Shown here: positions 1-12,103 of the stretch, piece by piece
Numbering within the stretch: position 1 is the stretch's first letter
Layout: each line of letters starts with the position of its first letter
Source: Mycobacterium gallinarum
Lineage (GTDB): Bacteria; Actinomycetota; Actinomycetes; Mycobacteriales; Mycobacteriaceae
Reading direction: 5' to 3'
Assembly: GCF_010726765.1 (NCBI RefSeq)
Contig: NZ_AP022601.1
Span: 2,914,001-2,978,000, forward strand
Length of the DNA stretch: 64,000 bases
Position numbers and translations under genes: made by a program
The notes under the pieces: model-generated
Databases searched by the model: none
Told to the model about the DNA's origin: nothing
Seen by the model: the letters and a program-made list of their open reading frames with translations, nothing else

Positions 1-201
1 AGCCCAGTGCCGCTGTTCTAGGGTGAGTGGGCCGCTGTGGCTCACGTAGACGCCACGGTGGACATCCGTTAACTCGCGACGGCGCAGCATTCTGGCGATG
101 TCGGCGTCGGTTCCGTCTGCGTCCAGAACTTGGCGACGCGAAATGATCCCGTCCTGTAACCAGAGCAGACGCTCGACGTGTCCAAGATGCCAACGCGTCA
201 C
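1..201 (-). CDS. DUF559/AbiEi-like protein, N-terminal fragment (cut by window edge)
   Basis: The reverse strand has an open frame that runs off the left window edge. It starts at a GTG (199-201) and encodes 67 residues, beginning MTRWHLGHVERLLWLQDGII and continuing with a winged-helix-like segment that contains RRQVLDADGT and GVYVSHSGPLT. This resembles the N-terminus of the very common mycobacterial DUF559 proteins, which pair an AbiEi-type DNA-binding head with a restriction-endonuclease-like tail. The catalytic tail would lie outside the window. No clear Shine-Dalgarno precedes the GTG, so the start is uncertain. The family's function in mycobacteria is not established. Confidence 0.6.
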   Translation of the reverse strand, partial: MTRWHLGHVERLLWLQDGIISRRQVLDADGTDADIARMLRRRELTDVHRGVYVSHSGPLTLEQRHWA

Positions 202-269
202 GATAGGTAAGCGTGGCCGGGAACGAGCTGACGGCCAACCTGCCGCGACTCGCCGCTGTGCATAACTCC

Positions 270-316
270 CTAACGGGTTGATCGCCTGCACCTGGTGCGC
301 GGAATCAACCCGTTAG
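270..316. repeat. 13-bp perfect inverted repeat with nested palindrome
   Basis: CTAACGGGTTGAT at 270-282 is matched exactly in inverted orientation at 304-316. The 21-base spacer holds a second inverted repeat, GCACC-T-GGTGC (287-297). It lies between the divergent DUF559-like gene and the SDR gene, about 70 bases from each start. It could be an operator for either gene or a small mobile palindrome. It has no T-tract, so an intrinsic terminator is unlikely. Confidence 0.6.
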
Positions 317-386
317 TGGGCCCCTTTTAGCGGAACCCGCGGTAACGACTACCCTCGATCCGAGTCAACGGACACTGAGGAGTGGC

Positions 387-1217
387 ATGCAGGGCTTCGC
401 TGGAAAAGTCGCCGTGGTGACGGGCGCCGGATCGGGCATCGGGCAGGCCTTGGCGATCGAACTCGGACGCTCGGGCGCCAGCGTGGCGATCAGCGACGTC
501 GACACCGAGGGCCTCGCGGTCACCGAGGAGCGCCTGAAGGCCATCGGCGCCAAGGTGAAGGCCGACCGGCTCGACGTCACCGAGCGTGAGGCCTTCGAGC
601 TGTACGCAGACTCGGTGGTCGAGCATTTCGGCAAGGTCAACCAGATCTACAACAATGCGGGCATCGCCTACGTCGGCGATGTCGAGATCACGCCGTTCAA
701 GGACATCGAACGGGTGATGGACGTCGACTACTGGGGAGTGGTCAACGGGACCAAGGTCTTTCTGCCGCATCTGATCGCCTCCGGCGACGGACACGTCGTG
801 AACATTTCGAGCCTCTTCGGCATCTTCTCGGTTCCCGGACAGGCGGCGTACAACTCGGCGAAGTTCGCGGTCCGCGGGTTCACCGAGGCGTTGCGTCAGG
901 AGATGATCGCCGCAGGCCACCCGGTGAAGGTGACCACCGTGCATCCCGGCGGCATCAAGACCGCGATCATGCGCAACTCGACCGCGGCCGAGGGCGTCGA
1001 CAAAGACGGCCTGACAAAGACTTTCGACAAGAAGCTGACGATCACGACGCCCGAGAAGGCGGCACAGATCATCCTCGAGGCGGTACGGAAGAACCGCGCG
1101 CGGGTGCTCGTCGGTCCCGACGCGAAGATCCTCGACGTGATCGTGCGGATCACCGGATCGGGCTATCAGCGGCTGTTCTCGACGGTCGTATCGCGGCTCG
1201 TACCCAACGCGCACTGA
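387..1217 (+). CDS. Short-chain dehydrogenase/reductase (Rv1245c-like)
   Basis: This 276-residue classical SDR should use NAD(P)(H) to oxidise or reduce an unidentified alcohol or ketone. The Rossmann glycine motif TGAGSGIG is at residues 12-19, NNAG at 89-92, the catalytic serine at about 141-142, and the YxxxK pair at Y155 and K159. The ATG at 387 follows a GAGGAG Shine-Dalgarno with good spacing. It converges on the lpqZ-like gene; the same neighbours (Rv1245c beside lpqZ) occur in M. tuberculosis. The substrate cannot be told from the sequence. Confidence 0.85.
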   Translation: MQGFAGKVAVVTGAGSGIGQALAIELGRSGASVAISDVDTEGLAVTEERLKAIGAKVKADRLDVTEREAFELYADSVVEHFGKVNQIYNNAGIAYVGDVEITPFKDIERVMDVDYWGVVNGTKVFLPHLIASGDGHVVNISSLFGIFSVPGQAAYNSAKFAVRGFTEALRQEMIAAGHPVKVTTVHPGGIKTAIMRNSTAAEGVDKDGLTKTFDKKLTITTPEKAAQIILEAVRKNRARVLVGPDAKILDVIVRITGSGYQRLFSTVVSRLVPNAH

Positions 1218-1225
1218 CCGAAAGA

Positions 1226-2083
1226 TCAGTCGCCCAATGGGTGTTCGGCGAGAAACGCGCCTGCGACCAGACCCGGTTCGGTGCCGTCCTCGACCTGGGC
1301 GCGCATATCGGCCAGCGCGGCGGTGTCCAGGACCCCCGCAACCTCGTTGAGCGCCAGCACCTGCGACTCGTTGAGCTCGTTGCGCCGGTAGAGCGGCACC
1401 AGGTTCTCGGCGCGGATCAATGATGTGCGGTCAGAGAGCATGAGCAACTCGGCCGGGATGTTGGGCGCCGCCGTCGACGTCCACGCGGCATTGATCTTGC
1501 CCGCCTGGACCGCCTCGAACAGCGTTGCGGGGTCGGGATATTCGCGGGCCTTGGACAGCTTGCATGTGCCGATGACGTCGGGTCCTGGCGCGCGGAATTC
1601 GTCGGAACCATTCGAGACCTCGCCGACCTTCAGCTTGTCGCAGTTCCGCGTCGCCGCCGTCAGATCCCGCCCGCCCCATGCTTCTGCCGTGGCTTCGGTG
1701 ACGGCCAGCGCGGGTTTGTCCTCGGCCGACGTCGTGTAGTCCCCCGCAGCGATGCCTTCAGGCAACGACGACACCATCTCCCGGTACACCTGGGTCGCCG
1801 ACCGGGCCGTCGAATCGGGGAAGAACCTGTGCAGCACGCGGCCCGTGAAGCCGGGAACGACGCGCGCCTCCCCCGAGTCCAGTCTCGACAGTGGATCCGG
1901 TGACGTCTCGACGTGGGCGGGGCTGCCGTAGAACCGCAACGCCTCGGTGTAGATGTGCGCGATCAGCGCCGACTCGGGATCCGGCGCCGAACCGACCGTC
2001 AGCGACGGCGTCTGGTCGCTGACGCCGCAACCGGCGGCGCTCACCGCGACGAGCGCAGCGAGCGCGCAGGCGAGCCGGCGCAC
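1226..2083 (-). CDS. lpqZ: LpqZ-like substrate-binding lipoprotein (OpuAC/glycine-betaine type)
   Basis: This 285-residue protein has a lipoprotein signal peptide with the lipidated cysteine at C19 (preceded by SAAG). An OpuAC-like fold follows, of the kind that binds quaternary amines such as glycine betaine. It begins at a GTG 9 bases after the malic enzyme stop, so the two are probably co-transcribed. No permease or ATPase gene for it is nearby, so it is an orphan binding protein in this window. The ligand is inferred only from the fold family. Placement next to the SDR and mdh matches M. tuberculosis Rv1244. Confidence 0.8.
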   Translation of the reverse strand: MRRLACALAALVAVSAAGCGVSDQTPSLTVGSAPDPESALIAHIYTEALRFYGSPAHVETSPDPLSRLDSGEARVVPGFTGRVLHRFFPDSTARSATQVYREMVSSLPEGIAAGDYTTSAEDKPALAVTEATAEAWGGRDLTAATRNCDKLKVGEVSNGSDEFRAPGPDVIGTCKLSKAREYPDPATLFEAVQAGKINAAWTSTAAPNIPAELLMLSDRTSLIRAENLVPLYRRNELNESQVLALNEVAGVLDTAALADMRAQVEDGTEPGLVAGAFLAEHPLGD

Positions 2084-2092
2084 CGAGAGGAC

Positions 2093-3277
2093 CTAGGCCT
2101 GCGACGCCGCGGCAACCGCCTGGGCCACGGCGGGGGCGACCCGCGGATCCAAGACGCTGGGCACGATGTAGTCGGGTGCGAGATCGTCACCTACCACCGC
2201 GAAGATCGCCTCGGCTGCCGCCACCTTCATCTGCTCGGTGATACGCCGAGCGCCGGCGTCCAGCGCGCCGCGGAAGACCCCGGGGAACGCAAGCACGTTG
2301 TTGATCTGATTCGGGAAGTCGCTGCGTCCGGTGGCCACCACCGCCGCGTACTGCTTCGCGTCGTCGGGGTGGATCTCCGGGTCGGGATTGGACAGCGCGA
2401 ACACGATTGCATCCGGGGCCATCGTCGCGACGATCTCCGGAGGCACGACACCGGCCGACAAGCCGAGGAACACGTCGGCACCCTTCAGTGCCTCGGCCAT
2501 GCCACCCGAGAGGCCGTTTGGATTCGTCGCCTCGGCGATCTCGGCCTTGTACGAATTGAGATTGCCGCGGCCCTTGTGCAGGATGCCTTGCGAGTCGAGC
2601 AACGTGATATCGCGAATGCCCTTGCCCAGCAGGATCTTTGCGCATGCCACACCTGCGGCACCGGCACCGGAGACGACCACCCGCAATCCGGTGATGTCGC
2701 GGTCGAGCACCTGTGCAGCACCGATGAGCGCCGCCAGTACGACGATCGCGGTGCCGTGCTGGTCGTCGTGCATCACCGGGCAGTCCAGCGCCTCGATGAC
2801 ACGGCGTTCGATCTCGAAGCAGCGTGGTGCCGAGATGTCCTCGAGGTTGACCGCGCCGAACGACGGCCGCAACCGCACCAGGGTCTCGACGATCTCGTCG
2901 GGATCCTTGGTGTCGAGCACGATCGGGATGGAATCGAGGCCGGCGAACGCCTTGAACAGTGCGCTCTTGCCCTCCATCACCGGAAGTGCCGCCGCAGGCC
3001 CGATATCGCCGAGGCCCAGAACCGCGCTGCCGTCGCTGACCACGGCGACCATGCGATTGGCCCACGTGTAGCGCGCTGCCAGGGTGTGGTCGGTCGCAAT
3101 GGCACGGCTGACCTGCGCAACCCCGGGCGTGTAGGCAACCGACAGCGCACGCTGGGAGTCGAGCGGCGCGTTCAGCGCTACCGACAGCTTCCCGCCCACA
3201 TGGGCAGCGAAGATCTCGTCGTCGTGCAGGACGATCGGGTCTCTGTGGTCAGGCACGTTTTCCACCGCTTGGGACAC
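2093..3277 (-). CDS. Malic enzyme (malate dehydrogenase, oxaloacetate-decarboxylating), short bacterial form
   Basis: The 394-residue protein catalyses oxidative decarboxylation of malate to pyruvate and CO2. Visible motifs are YTPGVA (49-54), the metal-binding LED region (about 145-147), DDQHGTA (171-177) and a Rossmann GAGAAG (204-209). At 394 residues it is the compact bacterial type, shorter than the ~548-residue Mez of M. tuberculosis (Rv2332). It starts with GTG. It is 48 bases downstream of mdh on the same strand, which puts two malate-consuming enzymes in one transcription direction, and it precedes the lpqZ-like gene. Cofactor preference (NAD or NADP) was not resolved. Confidence 0.9.
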   Translation of the reverse strand: MSQAVENVPDHRDPIVLHDDEIFAAHVGGKLSVALNAPLDSQRALSVAYTPGVAQVSRAIATDHTLAARYTWANRMVAVVSDGSAVLGLGDIGPAAALPVMEGKSALFKAFAGLDSIPIVLDTKDPDEIVETLVRLRPSFGAVNLEDISAPRCFEIERRVIEALDCPVMHDDQHGTAIVVLAALIGAAQVLDRDITGLRVVVSGAGAAGVACAKILLGKGIRDITLLDSQGILHKGRGNLNSYKAEIAEATNPNGLSGGMAEALKGADVFLGLSAGVVPPEIVATMAPDAIVFALSNPDPEIHPDDAKQYAAVVATGRSDFPNQINNVLAFPGVFRGALDAGARRITEQMKVAAAEAIFAVVGDDLAPDYIVPSVLDPRVAPAVAQAVAAASQA

Positions 3278-3325
3278 GGCGCTCAGGTTACTGACGAACC
3301 GGTAGGTAACCTAATCGACTTTGTC

Positions 3326-4315
3326 TCAGATAAGCCCCAGGTCAGTGACGGCTTTGCGCTCGTCGGCCAGCTCAGCGGTCGACTTGTCGATGCGCGCCCT
3401 GGAGAACTCGTCGATCTCCAGCCCTTGAACGATGGACCAGTTGCCGTCCTTGGTCGTGACGGGGAAGGACGAGATCAGACCCTCGGGAACGCCGTAGCTG
3501 CCGTCGGACAAGACCGCCATCGACACCCAGTCGCCCTCGGCGCTGCCGAGCAGCCAGTCACGAGCGGCGTCGGTGGTCGCCGATGCGGCCGAGGCCGCCG
3601 ACGACGCGCCGCGGGCGTCGATGATCGCCGCGCCGCGTTTGGCGACGGTCGGGATGAAGTCGTTCTCGATCCAGTTCTGGTCATTGACGACGTCGGCGGC
3701 GTTCTTGCCACCCACCTCGGCGTGGAACAGGTCCGGGTATTGGGTGGCCGAGTGGTTACCCCAGATCGTCATCTTCTTGATGTCGGTGACCTTGGCGCCC
3801 GTCTTCTGGGCCAGCTGCGAGATCGCCCGGTTGTGGTCGAGGCGGGTCAGCGCGGAGAACCGCTCGTTCGGGATGTCGGGGGCGTTGCTCATCGCGATCA
3901 GCGCGTTGGTGTTCGCCGGGTTACCGGTGACGCCGATGCGGACGTCGTCGGCGGCCACCTCGTTGAGCGCCTTGCCCTGGGCGGTGAAGATCGCACCGTT
4001 GGCCTCGAGCAGATCTCCGCGCTCCATACCCGGGCCGCGGGGACGGGCGCCGACGAGCAGGGCCAGGTTCACACCGTTGAAGATCTTGTTGGCGTCGGCA
4101 CCGATCTCGACGCCGGCCAGCAGCGGGAACGCGCAGTCGTCGAGTTCCATCACGACGCCCTCGAGCGCCTTGAGCGCCGGTTCGATCTCCAGGAGTCTCA
4201 GCTCGATCGGACGGTCCGGGCCGAGCAATGAACCGCTGGCCAGACGAAACAGCAGGCTGTAGCCGATCTGGCCGGCGGCACCGGTGACCGCGACCTTGAG
4301 GGGAGATGTGCTCAC
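3326..4315 (-). CDS. mdh: Malate dehydrogenase
   Basis: This 329-residue NAD-dependent malate dehydrogenase interconverts malate and oxaloacetate in the TCA cycle. The nucleotide-binding motif TGAAGQIGY is at 11-19, followed by [10 protein letters not shown], the RLDHNRA substrate loop and the catalytic-histidine segment [12 protein letters not shown]. Length and motifs fit the group that includes actinobacterial Mdh and Rv1240. The GTG start is preceded by AAGGAG at proper spacing. The malic enzyme gene follows directly. The divergent corA starts 140 bases away, leaving room for two promoters. Confidence 0.95.
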   Translation of the reverse strand: MSTSPLKVAVTGAAGQIGYSLLFRLASGSLLGPDRPIELRLLEIEPALKALEGVVMELDDCAFPLLAGVEIGADANKIFNGVNLALLVGARPRGPGMERGDLLEANGAIFTAQGKALNEVAADDVRIGVTGNPANTNALIAMSNAPDIPNERFSALTRLDHNRAISQLAQKTGAKVTDIKKMTIWGNHSATQYPDLFHAEVGGKNAADVVNDQNWIENDFIPTVAKRGAAIIDARGASSAASAASATTDAARDWLLGSAEGDWVSMAVLSDGSYGVPEGLISSFPVTTKDGNWSIVQGLEIDEFSRARIDKSTAELADERKAVTDLGLI

Positions 4316-4455
4316 GTCAGGTGCTCCTTGGACGGATGTGTAAAGCGGTTGCTTTCGGGGACGAAACTAGCAGGGTCCGTTTCAGGTATGCCGCGTAGCA
4401 TTCACCAAGTCTTATAAGGCCAGCGCTGCGCGTATCGACCCGGGGAGGTGACCCG

Positions 4456-5559
4456 ATGCCATCGTTTCGCCAACTGCCTCCGTCACTGCGACCGAACGTG
4501 CGGCCCAGGCCCGGCCAACCGGATGCCGCCTCGATTCATGTTCCCGTCGCGCGGGCCATGGTGGATTGCGCCGTCTACTGCGAGGGCACCCGGTTGCCCG
4601 GCAAGTACACCCACGCGGCGGCGCTGAGCAAGGTCCACGATCTCGAGGCCTCCGGCAAGGACGCCTTTGTCTGGGTCGGCCTGCACGGGCCCGACGAACG
4701 TCAGATGCAGGCCGTCGCCGATGTGTTCGGCCTGCACCCGCTGGCCGTCGAAGATGCGGTGCACGCTCACCAGCGACCGAAGCTGGAGCGCTACGACAAC
4801 ACCTTGTTCCTGGTCCTCAAGACCGTCAACTACGTCGAGCACGTCTCCGTAGCCCTGGCCCGCGAGATCGTGGAGACCGGCGAGATCATGATCTTCGTCG
4901 GCCAGGATTTCGTGGTCACCGTGCGCCATGGTGACCACAGCGGCCTGGCCGGGGTCCGCAAGAAGTTCGACTCATCACCCGACAGCCTCAAGCTGGGCCC
5001 GTATGCGGTCATGCATGCGATCGCCGATCACGTCGTGGACAGCTATCTCGACGTCACGGACCTGATCGAGACGGACATCGACGCGATGGAAGAAGACATC
5101 TTCTCGCCGAACGCCAAGACCAACATCGAGTGCATCTATCTGCTCAAGCGAGAGATCGTCGAGCTACGCCGGGCCGTCGCGCCGCTGACACTCGGATTGC
5201 AGCGAATCGGCACCGACCACAACGATCTGATCTCGATCGAGGTCCGCCGGTACATGAGCGATGTACTCGATCACAACATCCAGGCGTCCGACCGGATCAC
5301 CAGTTACGACGAGATGCTCAGCTCGCTGGTGCAGGCCGCGGCGGGCAAGGTCGCGATGCAACAGAACACCGACATGCGCAAGATCTCCGCGTACGTCGCC
5401 ATCGCCGCTGTGCCAACAGCAATCGCAGGCATCTACGGCATGAACTTCGAGTACATGCCAGAGCTCAAGCAGCCCTGGGGTTATCCGGCAGTGCTGTTGG
5501 TGATGGTCATCATCTGCTCCCTGCTGTTCCGGGCGTTCAGGCGCAACCACTGGCTCTAG
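4456..5559 (+). CDS. corA: CorA-family magnesium/cobalt transporter
   Basis: This 367-residue inner-membrane channel protein has a long cytosolic N-terminal funnel and two C-terminal membrane segments. The signature YGMN is at 327-330 at the end of the first membrane helix, and the protein ends with a basic tail ([10 protein letters not shown]). The acidic-rich cytosolic domain is typical of CorA Mg2+ sensing. The ATG is preceded by GGGGAGGTGA. Its stop codon shares CTAG with the stop of the convergent SUFU-domain gene. It matches Rv1239c in M. tuberculosis, also beside sugC. Confidence 0.92.
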   Translation: MPSFRQLPPSLRPNVRPRPGQPDAASIHVPVARAMVDCAVYCEGTRLPGKYTHAAALSKVHDLEASGKDAFVWVGLHGPDERQMQAVADVFGLHPLAVEDAVHAHQRPKLERYDNTLFLVLKTVNYVEHVSVALAREIVETGEIMIFVGQDFVVTVRHGDHSGLAGVRKKFDSSPDSLKLGPYAVMHAIADHVVDSYLDVTDLIETDIDAMEEDIFSPNAKTNIECIYLLKREIVELRRAVAPLTLGLQRIGTDHNDLISIEVRRYMSDVLDHNIQASDRITSYDEMLSSLVQAAAGKVAMQQNTDMRKISAYVAIAAVPTAIAGIYGMNFEYMPELKQPWGYPAVLLVMVIICSLLFRAFRRNHWL

Positions 5560-6149
5560 CTCGGTTGCGCGGCGCGCCGGGCGGGGTTCAGTACGTCGAC
5601 GCCGTCCTGCGTCCACGCCTCGCGCATGGCTTCGGCACCTTTGAGTCGGACCCACGCCGCTTCGGTCGCGGTGATCGGCGTGGCGCTCAGCACCGTCACC
5701 GGCGGCAGTGGGTCGGTCAGTGCGACGTCTTCGATGTCGCTGCGGCCCAACAGAAAAGCGGAGAAGGATGCATCCTCCCAGAGTGGCGTCTCCAGATCGA
5801 TAAGTGCATCCGCTTCCAGGATCAGGCCTTCGACGGCGGGCGCCGCGGCCAGGATCGCCAGGGAGCGCGCGAGACCCTTGGGCGTCGGACCGTACAACGC
5901 GACGACGGCTTCGGCGCGGGGACCGTGCAGTGCGTCGGTCACCAGCTCCGTGGGATCGAACATCGGGTGACGCGAACAACCAACCGACACATAGTGACTG
6001 ACTCCGTCGCCATCGGGACCGAAGCGCAGCACATCGATCCGTTCGGTGCCCAGGAACGTGACACTGGCCTCGACGGGCTCAGCGGTGATGCCAGTCCGGG
6101 CGAAATGCTCGCGCAGGTGTGCGCGAACCGCGGCCGGGACGTCGATCAC
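5556..6149 (-). CDS. SUFU (suppressor of fused)-domain protein, last gene of the sug operon
   Basis: This 197-residue cytosolic protein resembles bacterial suppressor-of-fused domain proteins: an N-terminal half with [11 protein letters not shown] and TELV, and a C-terminal segment [16 protein letters not shown] followed by a KGAEAM helix. Bacterial SUFU proteins often act as immunity or adaptor proteins, but no toxin is visible here. The GTG start overlaps the sugC stop (GTGA), so it is likely translated with the trehalose importer. I do not recall a fifth gene of this kind after sugC in M. tuberculosis. The role is unknown. Confidence 0.7.
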   Translation of the reverse strand: MIDVPAAVRAHLREHFARTGITAEPVEASVTFLGTERIDVLRFGPDGDGVSHYVSVGCSRHPMFDPTELVTDALHGPRAEAVVALYGPTPKGLARSLAILAAAPAVEGLILEADALIDLETPLWEDASFSAFLLGRSDIEDVALTDPLPPVTVLSATPITATEAAWVRLKGAEAMREAWTQDGVDVLNPARRAAQPS

Positions 6150-7333
6150 TCGGCCGGTGCGGGGGCCGCGTCGGGAAGCGTGAGGTTCTTTCCGGTGTCG
6201 GCGTCGAAGATCGTCAGCTTCGACGTGTCGAACGCCAGCTGTACCGTGTCGCCCTGCTTCGCCTGGGACTCGGTGGAAACCCGTGCCACGAACTCGTTTT
6301 CGGCGACCCCCGACTCACTGGCCAACTCGGCGAGCTGGGCGGCCCGCGCACCCTCGCCCTCACTCTTGAAGTGCAGATACTTGTCCGCGCCCAGCGATTC
6401 CACGAAGTCGACCGTCACGTCGAACGTCAGCGCCCTGATCCGCGCGTAGCCGTCCATCACCGCGGCGTCCTCGAGGTGCTCCGGCCGGATGCCGACGATG
6501 ACGTTGTTGGGGGTTTGGTGCCTGGCGATCAGGTCGTGGACTTCCTGGGTCAGCGTGACTTCGCCGAACGGCAGGCGCACGCCGACGTCGGTCATGGTGG
6601 CCGGGAAGAAGTTCATCGCAGGCGATCCGATGAAGCCCGCGACGAACAGGTTGGCCGGCCGGTTGTACAGCTCCTCTGGCGTGCCGATCTGCTGTGCCTC
6701 CCCGGCGAGCAGGACCACCACGCGGTCCCCCAGCGTCATCGCCTCGGTCTGGTCATGGGTGACGTAGACGGTGGTGGTGCCCAGCTTGTCCTGCAGGCGG
6801 GCGATCTCCGAACGCATCTGCACGCGCAGTTTGGCGTCGAGGTTCGACAACGGCTCGTCCATCAGGAACGCCTTGGGGTTGCGCACGATCGCGCGTCCCA
6901 TGGCCACCCGCTGACGCTGGCCGCCGGACAGCTGGGCGGGCTTACGGTCCAGAAGCTGGCTCAGGTCAAGGACTTTCGCGGCCTCCTCGACCTTCTGCGC
7001 GATCTCGGCCTTGTTCATCTTGGCCAGAGTCAGCGGGAACGCGATGTTCTGGCGCACGGTCATGTGCGGGTAGAGCGCATACGACTGGAACACCATCGCG
7101 ATGTCGCGGTCCTTGGGCGCCTTCTCGTTGACCCGTTCGCCGCCGATCCTCAACTCTCCGGAGGAGATCTCCTCGAGACCGGCGATCATGTTGAGCGTGG
7201 TCGACTTTCCGCAGCCGGAGGGTCCGACGAGGATGATGAACTCGCCGTCGGCGATGGTCATCGAGAGGTCCTTCACGGCCGTGGCGCCGCCTGCGTAACT
7301 CTTGGTCACCCGGTCCAACACGATTTCGGCCAT
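6146..7333 (-). CDS. sugC: SugC: trehalose ABC importer ATPase (MalK/UgpC type)
   Basis: This 395-residue ATPase powers the LpqY-SugABC importer, which recovers trehalose released during mycolic acid transfer (established for M. tuberculosis). Walker [10 protein letters not shown] is at 37-45, followed by the Q-loop, the signature LSGGQRQR, Walker B ([14 protein letters not shown]) and VTHDQTEAM with the H-loop. A C-terminal MalK-like regulatory OB domain covers about the last 150 residues. It starts 4 bases after the sugB stop and overlaps the SUFU gene downstream. Confidence 0.95.
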   Translation of the reverse strand: MAEIVLDRVTKSYAGGATAVKDLSMTIADGEFIILVGPSGCGKSTTLNMIAGLEEISSGELRIGGERVNEKAPKDRDIAMVFQSYALYPHMTVRQNIAFPLTLAKMNKAEIAQKVEEAAKVLDLSQLLDRKPAQLSGGQRQRVAMGRAIVRNPKAFLMDEPLSNLDAKLRVQMRSEIARLQDKLGTTTVYVTHDQTEAMTLGDRVVVLLAGEAQQIGTPEELYNRPANLFVAGFIGSPAMNFFPATMTDVGVRLPFGEVTLTQEVHDLIARHQTPNNVIVGIRPEHLEDAAVMDGYARIRALTFDVTVDFVESLGADKYLHFKSEGEGARAAQLAELASESGVAENEFVARVSTESQAKQGDTVQLAFDTSKLTIFDADTGKNLTLPDAAPAPAE

Positions 7334-7337
7334 GGAG

Positions 7338-8174
7338 TTACCCCTTCACCGCGCCGGACGTGAGGCCGGCGACGATCCGTCGCTGGAAGATGAGAACAAA
7401 GATAATGATCGGGATCGTGATCACCATCGCGCCCGCCGCGATCGACCCGGTCGGTTCCTCGAACTGCGAACTGCCCGTGAAGTTGGCGATCGCGACCGGC
7501 GCGGTGATCGCACGCTGCGTCGCCGTCAGTGAAAGCGCCAGCAGCAGGTCGTTCCACGCGAAGATGAAGACCAGGATCGCCGCGGTGACGATGCCGGGCG
7601 CGGCCAGCGGGGCGATCACCTTACGGAACGCCTGCGCCGGCGTGGCGCCGTCCATCTTGGCCGCCTTCTCCAGATCCCAGGGGATCTCCTTGAAGAACGC
7701 CGAGAGGGTGTAGATCGCCAGCGGAAGCGCGAAGGTGATGTACGGAATGATCAGCCCCGGCCAGGTGTCGAACAATCCCAGCCTACGTTCGATGTTGAAC
7801 AGCGGTGTCACCAGCGAGATCTGGGGGAACATCGCGATCAGCAGCGCGACGCCGACCAGCAGACGCTTACCAGGAAACACCAGTCGTGCCACGGCGTACG
7901 CCGCCATTCCACCGATCAAGACCGCGATGAGGGTGGTGATCAGGCCGATGCCGATCGAGTTGATCAGCGCCGAGCTGAACGCATCGCCGGTGAAGATTCC
8001 CTTGTAGTTCTCGAACGTGACCTGCGTCGGAATCAGCTTGCCGTCCTTGACGGTTGACGTCGGCTTGAGCGAAAGGCTGAGGATCCACAGCACCGGCAAC
8101 AACGCATAGACGATGACGATGATGTTGACGACCGTCCAACCGGTCGCACGGCCCGCGCGAACCCTTTCGGCCAT
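7338..8174 (-). CDS. sugB: SugB: trehalose ABC importer permease
   Basis: This 278-residue inner-membrane permease has about six transmembrane helices and a MalG-like EAA loop ([15 protein letters not shown]) that contacts SugC. The open frame extends further upstream. I prefer the ATG at 8172-8174 because it follows AAGAAGAG, avoids overlap with sugA and gives a length close to Rv1237 (about 274). It lies 31 bases after sugA and 4 bases before sugC. Confidence 0.92.
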   Translation of the reverse strand: MAERVRAGRATGWTVVNIIVIVYALLPVLWILSLSLKPTSTVKDGKLIPTQVTFENYKGIFTGDAFSSALINSIGIGLITTLIAVLIGGMAAYAVARLVFPGKRLLVGVALLIAMFPQISLVTPLFNIERRLGLFDTWPGLIIPYITFALPLAIYTLSAFFKEIPWDLEKAAKMDGATPAQAFRKVIAPLAAPGIVTAAILVFIFAWNDLLLALSLTATQRAITAPVAIANFTGSSQFEEPTGSIAAGAMVITIPIIIFVLIFQRRIVAGLTSGAVKG

Positions 8175-8205
8175 CAGCGCTGTCTCTTCTTCGCGCAAGC
8201 GCTCA

Positions 8206-10661
<2,456 letters not shown>

Positions 10662-10682
10662 CTAACGCCCACGGTCCCCGGA

Positions 10683-11207
10683 CTAGATCTTCAAGCGTGC
10701 CAGCAGATCCCGGCCGTGCTCGGCGCTCTGGGGGTCGCACAGGACGTCGTATCGTCCCGCGACGAGTTGCATCGTCGAACTGAAATCTCTTGTGCCACGC
10801 GCCATCGCGTACGGAATCGCGGAGGTGATGAGGCCGAAGAACACCCCGGCTACGAGGCCGGTGATCAGCGCGCCCCACGGACTCGGGCTGAAGAATCCCA
10901 GGATCAGGCCGATGAACAAACCCAGCCACGCGCCGGTGAGCACACCGCCGCCGAGCACTTTGGGCCAACTCAGCCTGCCCGTGACGCGTTCCACTTGCAT
11001 CAGGTCGACACCGACGATCGTCACCTGCTGGACCGGAAACTGCTGGTCTGACAGGTAGTCGACCGCGCTCTGGGCCTCGGCGTAGGTCGGGTACGACCCG
11101 ATCGGCCAGCCTTTCGGAGGTGTGGGCAGGGCCGCGGGACCGCGTCTGGTCGTCGGGGTGCCTGGCGCTGTGCCGGCCGGCTGTCCAGGCTGGAACGGGC
11201 TGGTCAT
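10683..11207 (-). CDS. General stress protein 17M-like (YflT-type) membrane protein, Rv1234-like
   Basis: This 174-residue protein has a proline-rich start and an N-terminal domain of the general-stress-protein type (GWPIGSYPTYAEAQSAVDYL). Two glycine-rich membrane hairpins follow (VLGGGVLTGAWLGLFIGLIL and GALITGLVAGVFFGLI), then a conserved tail ending LLARLKI. The ATG at 11205-11207 was chosen over a longer frame because AAAGGAG lies upstream and the length fits Rv1234 (about 175). It is the first gene upstream of lpqY on the same strand. The function is unknown; a stress or envelope role is inferred from the family name only. Confidence 0.8.
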   Translation of the reverse strand: MTSPFQPGQPAGTAPGTPTTRRGPAALPTPPKGWPIGSYPTYAEAQSAVDYLSDQQFPVQQVTIVGVDLMQVERVTGRLSWPKVLGGGVLTGAWLGLFIGLILGFFSPSPWGALITGLVAGVFFGLITSAIPYAMARGTRDFSSTMQLVAGRYDVLCDPQSAEHGRDLLARLKI

Positions 11208-11326
11208 CGCTGAATCATTCTCCTTTATCGCGTGCCTGCTGTTGCCGCGGATCCGGCTGGCGATCTCACCAAGACAACGTCTTCCGCGCCGCAAACGTGC
11301 CGCGTATTTGCGCTAGGTTGAACAGC

Positions 11327-12082
11327 ATGACAAATCCGGACGACGACGCTAGCCGAACGGCATCATCCGGCTCCGGCGACGGGGCATCCGAGCCGGCGTC
11401 GACCAGCTACGAGGCGCCGCCGATCGAGCAGAGCCAGGAACAGTCCGGAGAGCAGCACGACCAGCCGACCCAGGTATACGAGCAGAGGCCGCTCGAGCCA
11501 CCGACCCAGGTCTATGAGCAGAAGCCGTTCGAGCAGCCGGGGTACACGCCCCCGCCGGCCTACGACCCCACACCCCAGCCGGACTATCCGCAGAGCGGGT
11601 TCGGATCACCGCTCGAACAACCGGGTTATCCGCCGCCTCCGTCTTACGGCGAGTTCGGTGCTCCGGCTGCCTCCGGATATCCGCCGCCCCCGCCGTACAG
11701 CACGCCGCCTCCCGGCTTCGGACCACCGGCTCCCGGCTATGGGACACCGCCACCACCTCCCGGCTACGGCCCGCCACCGGGCTACGGCCCGCCTCCAGGC
11801 TTCGGTCCACCTCCGGGCTATCCCGCGGCTCCGAGCTATCCCGCGTACGGCGCGCCGTCGGAGAAGACGAACGCGATGGCCATCGGCTCGCTGGTGGCGT
11901 CGATCGTCGGATTCTGCTGCGGCATCGGATCGATCGTCGGCATCGTGCTCGGCATCGTCGCCATGAATCAGATCAAACAGAGCGGGGAAAAGGGCCACGG
12001 ACTTGCCATCGCAGGTATCGCGGTCGGCGCGCTCTCGCTGCTCATCAACGTGCTCTGGACCATCGGCGTCATGGCTGGTTGA
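11327..12082 (+). CDS. DUF4190 membrane protein with Pro/Gly/Tyr-rich N-terminus (Rv1233c-like)
   Basis: In this 251-residue protein the first ~180 residues are disordered and low-complexity, with repeats of the type PGYGPPPGYGPP and tandem TQVYEQ motifs. The last ~70 residues form a DUF4190 module of two membrane helices (SLVASIVGFCCGIGSIVGIV and a final helix). TAGGTT lies 7 bases before the ATG and there is no Shine-Dalgarno, so the transcript is probably leaderless. A smaller paralogue follows 21 bases downstream. The function is unknown. Confidence 0.85.
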   Translation: MTNPDDDASRTASSGSGDGASEPASTSYEAPPIEQSQEQSGEQHDQPTQVYEQRPLEPPTQVYEQKPFEQPGYTPPPAYDPTPQPDYPQSGFGSPLEQPGYPPPPSYGEFGAPAASGYPPPPPYSTPPPGFGPPAPGYGTPPPPPGYGPPPGYGPPPGFGPPPGYPAAPSYPAYGAPSEKTNAMAIGSLVASIVGFCCGIGSIVGIVLGIVAMNQIKQSGEKGHGLAIAGIAVGALSLLINVLWTIGVMAG

Positions 12083-12103
12083 TCGAAGGACGTCTGCGGA
12101 CAG

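Noticed and set aside
1913..4231. Very long open frame antisense to malic enzyme and mdh (about 772 codons)
   Set aside because: It lies opposite two clearly conserved genes, and its translation has the Arg/His/Asp/Val-rich composition of GC-rich shadow frames. No domain is recognisable.
5130..6449. Open frame of 439 codons crossing corA and the SUFU gene
   Set aside because: It overlaps the ends of two real genes in other frames and shows no family motifs.
11640..11850. Possible CRISPR-like periodicity
   Set aside because: The periodicity comes from PGYGPPP codons inside a coding frame; there are no constant repeats with variable spacers.
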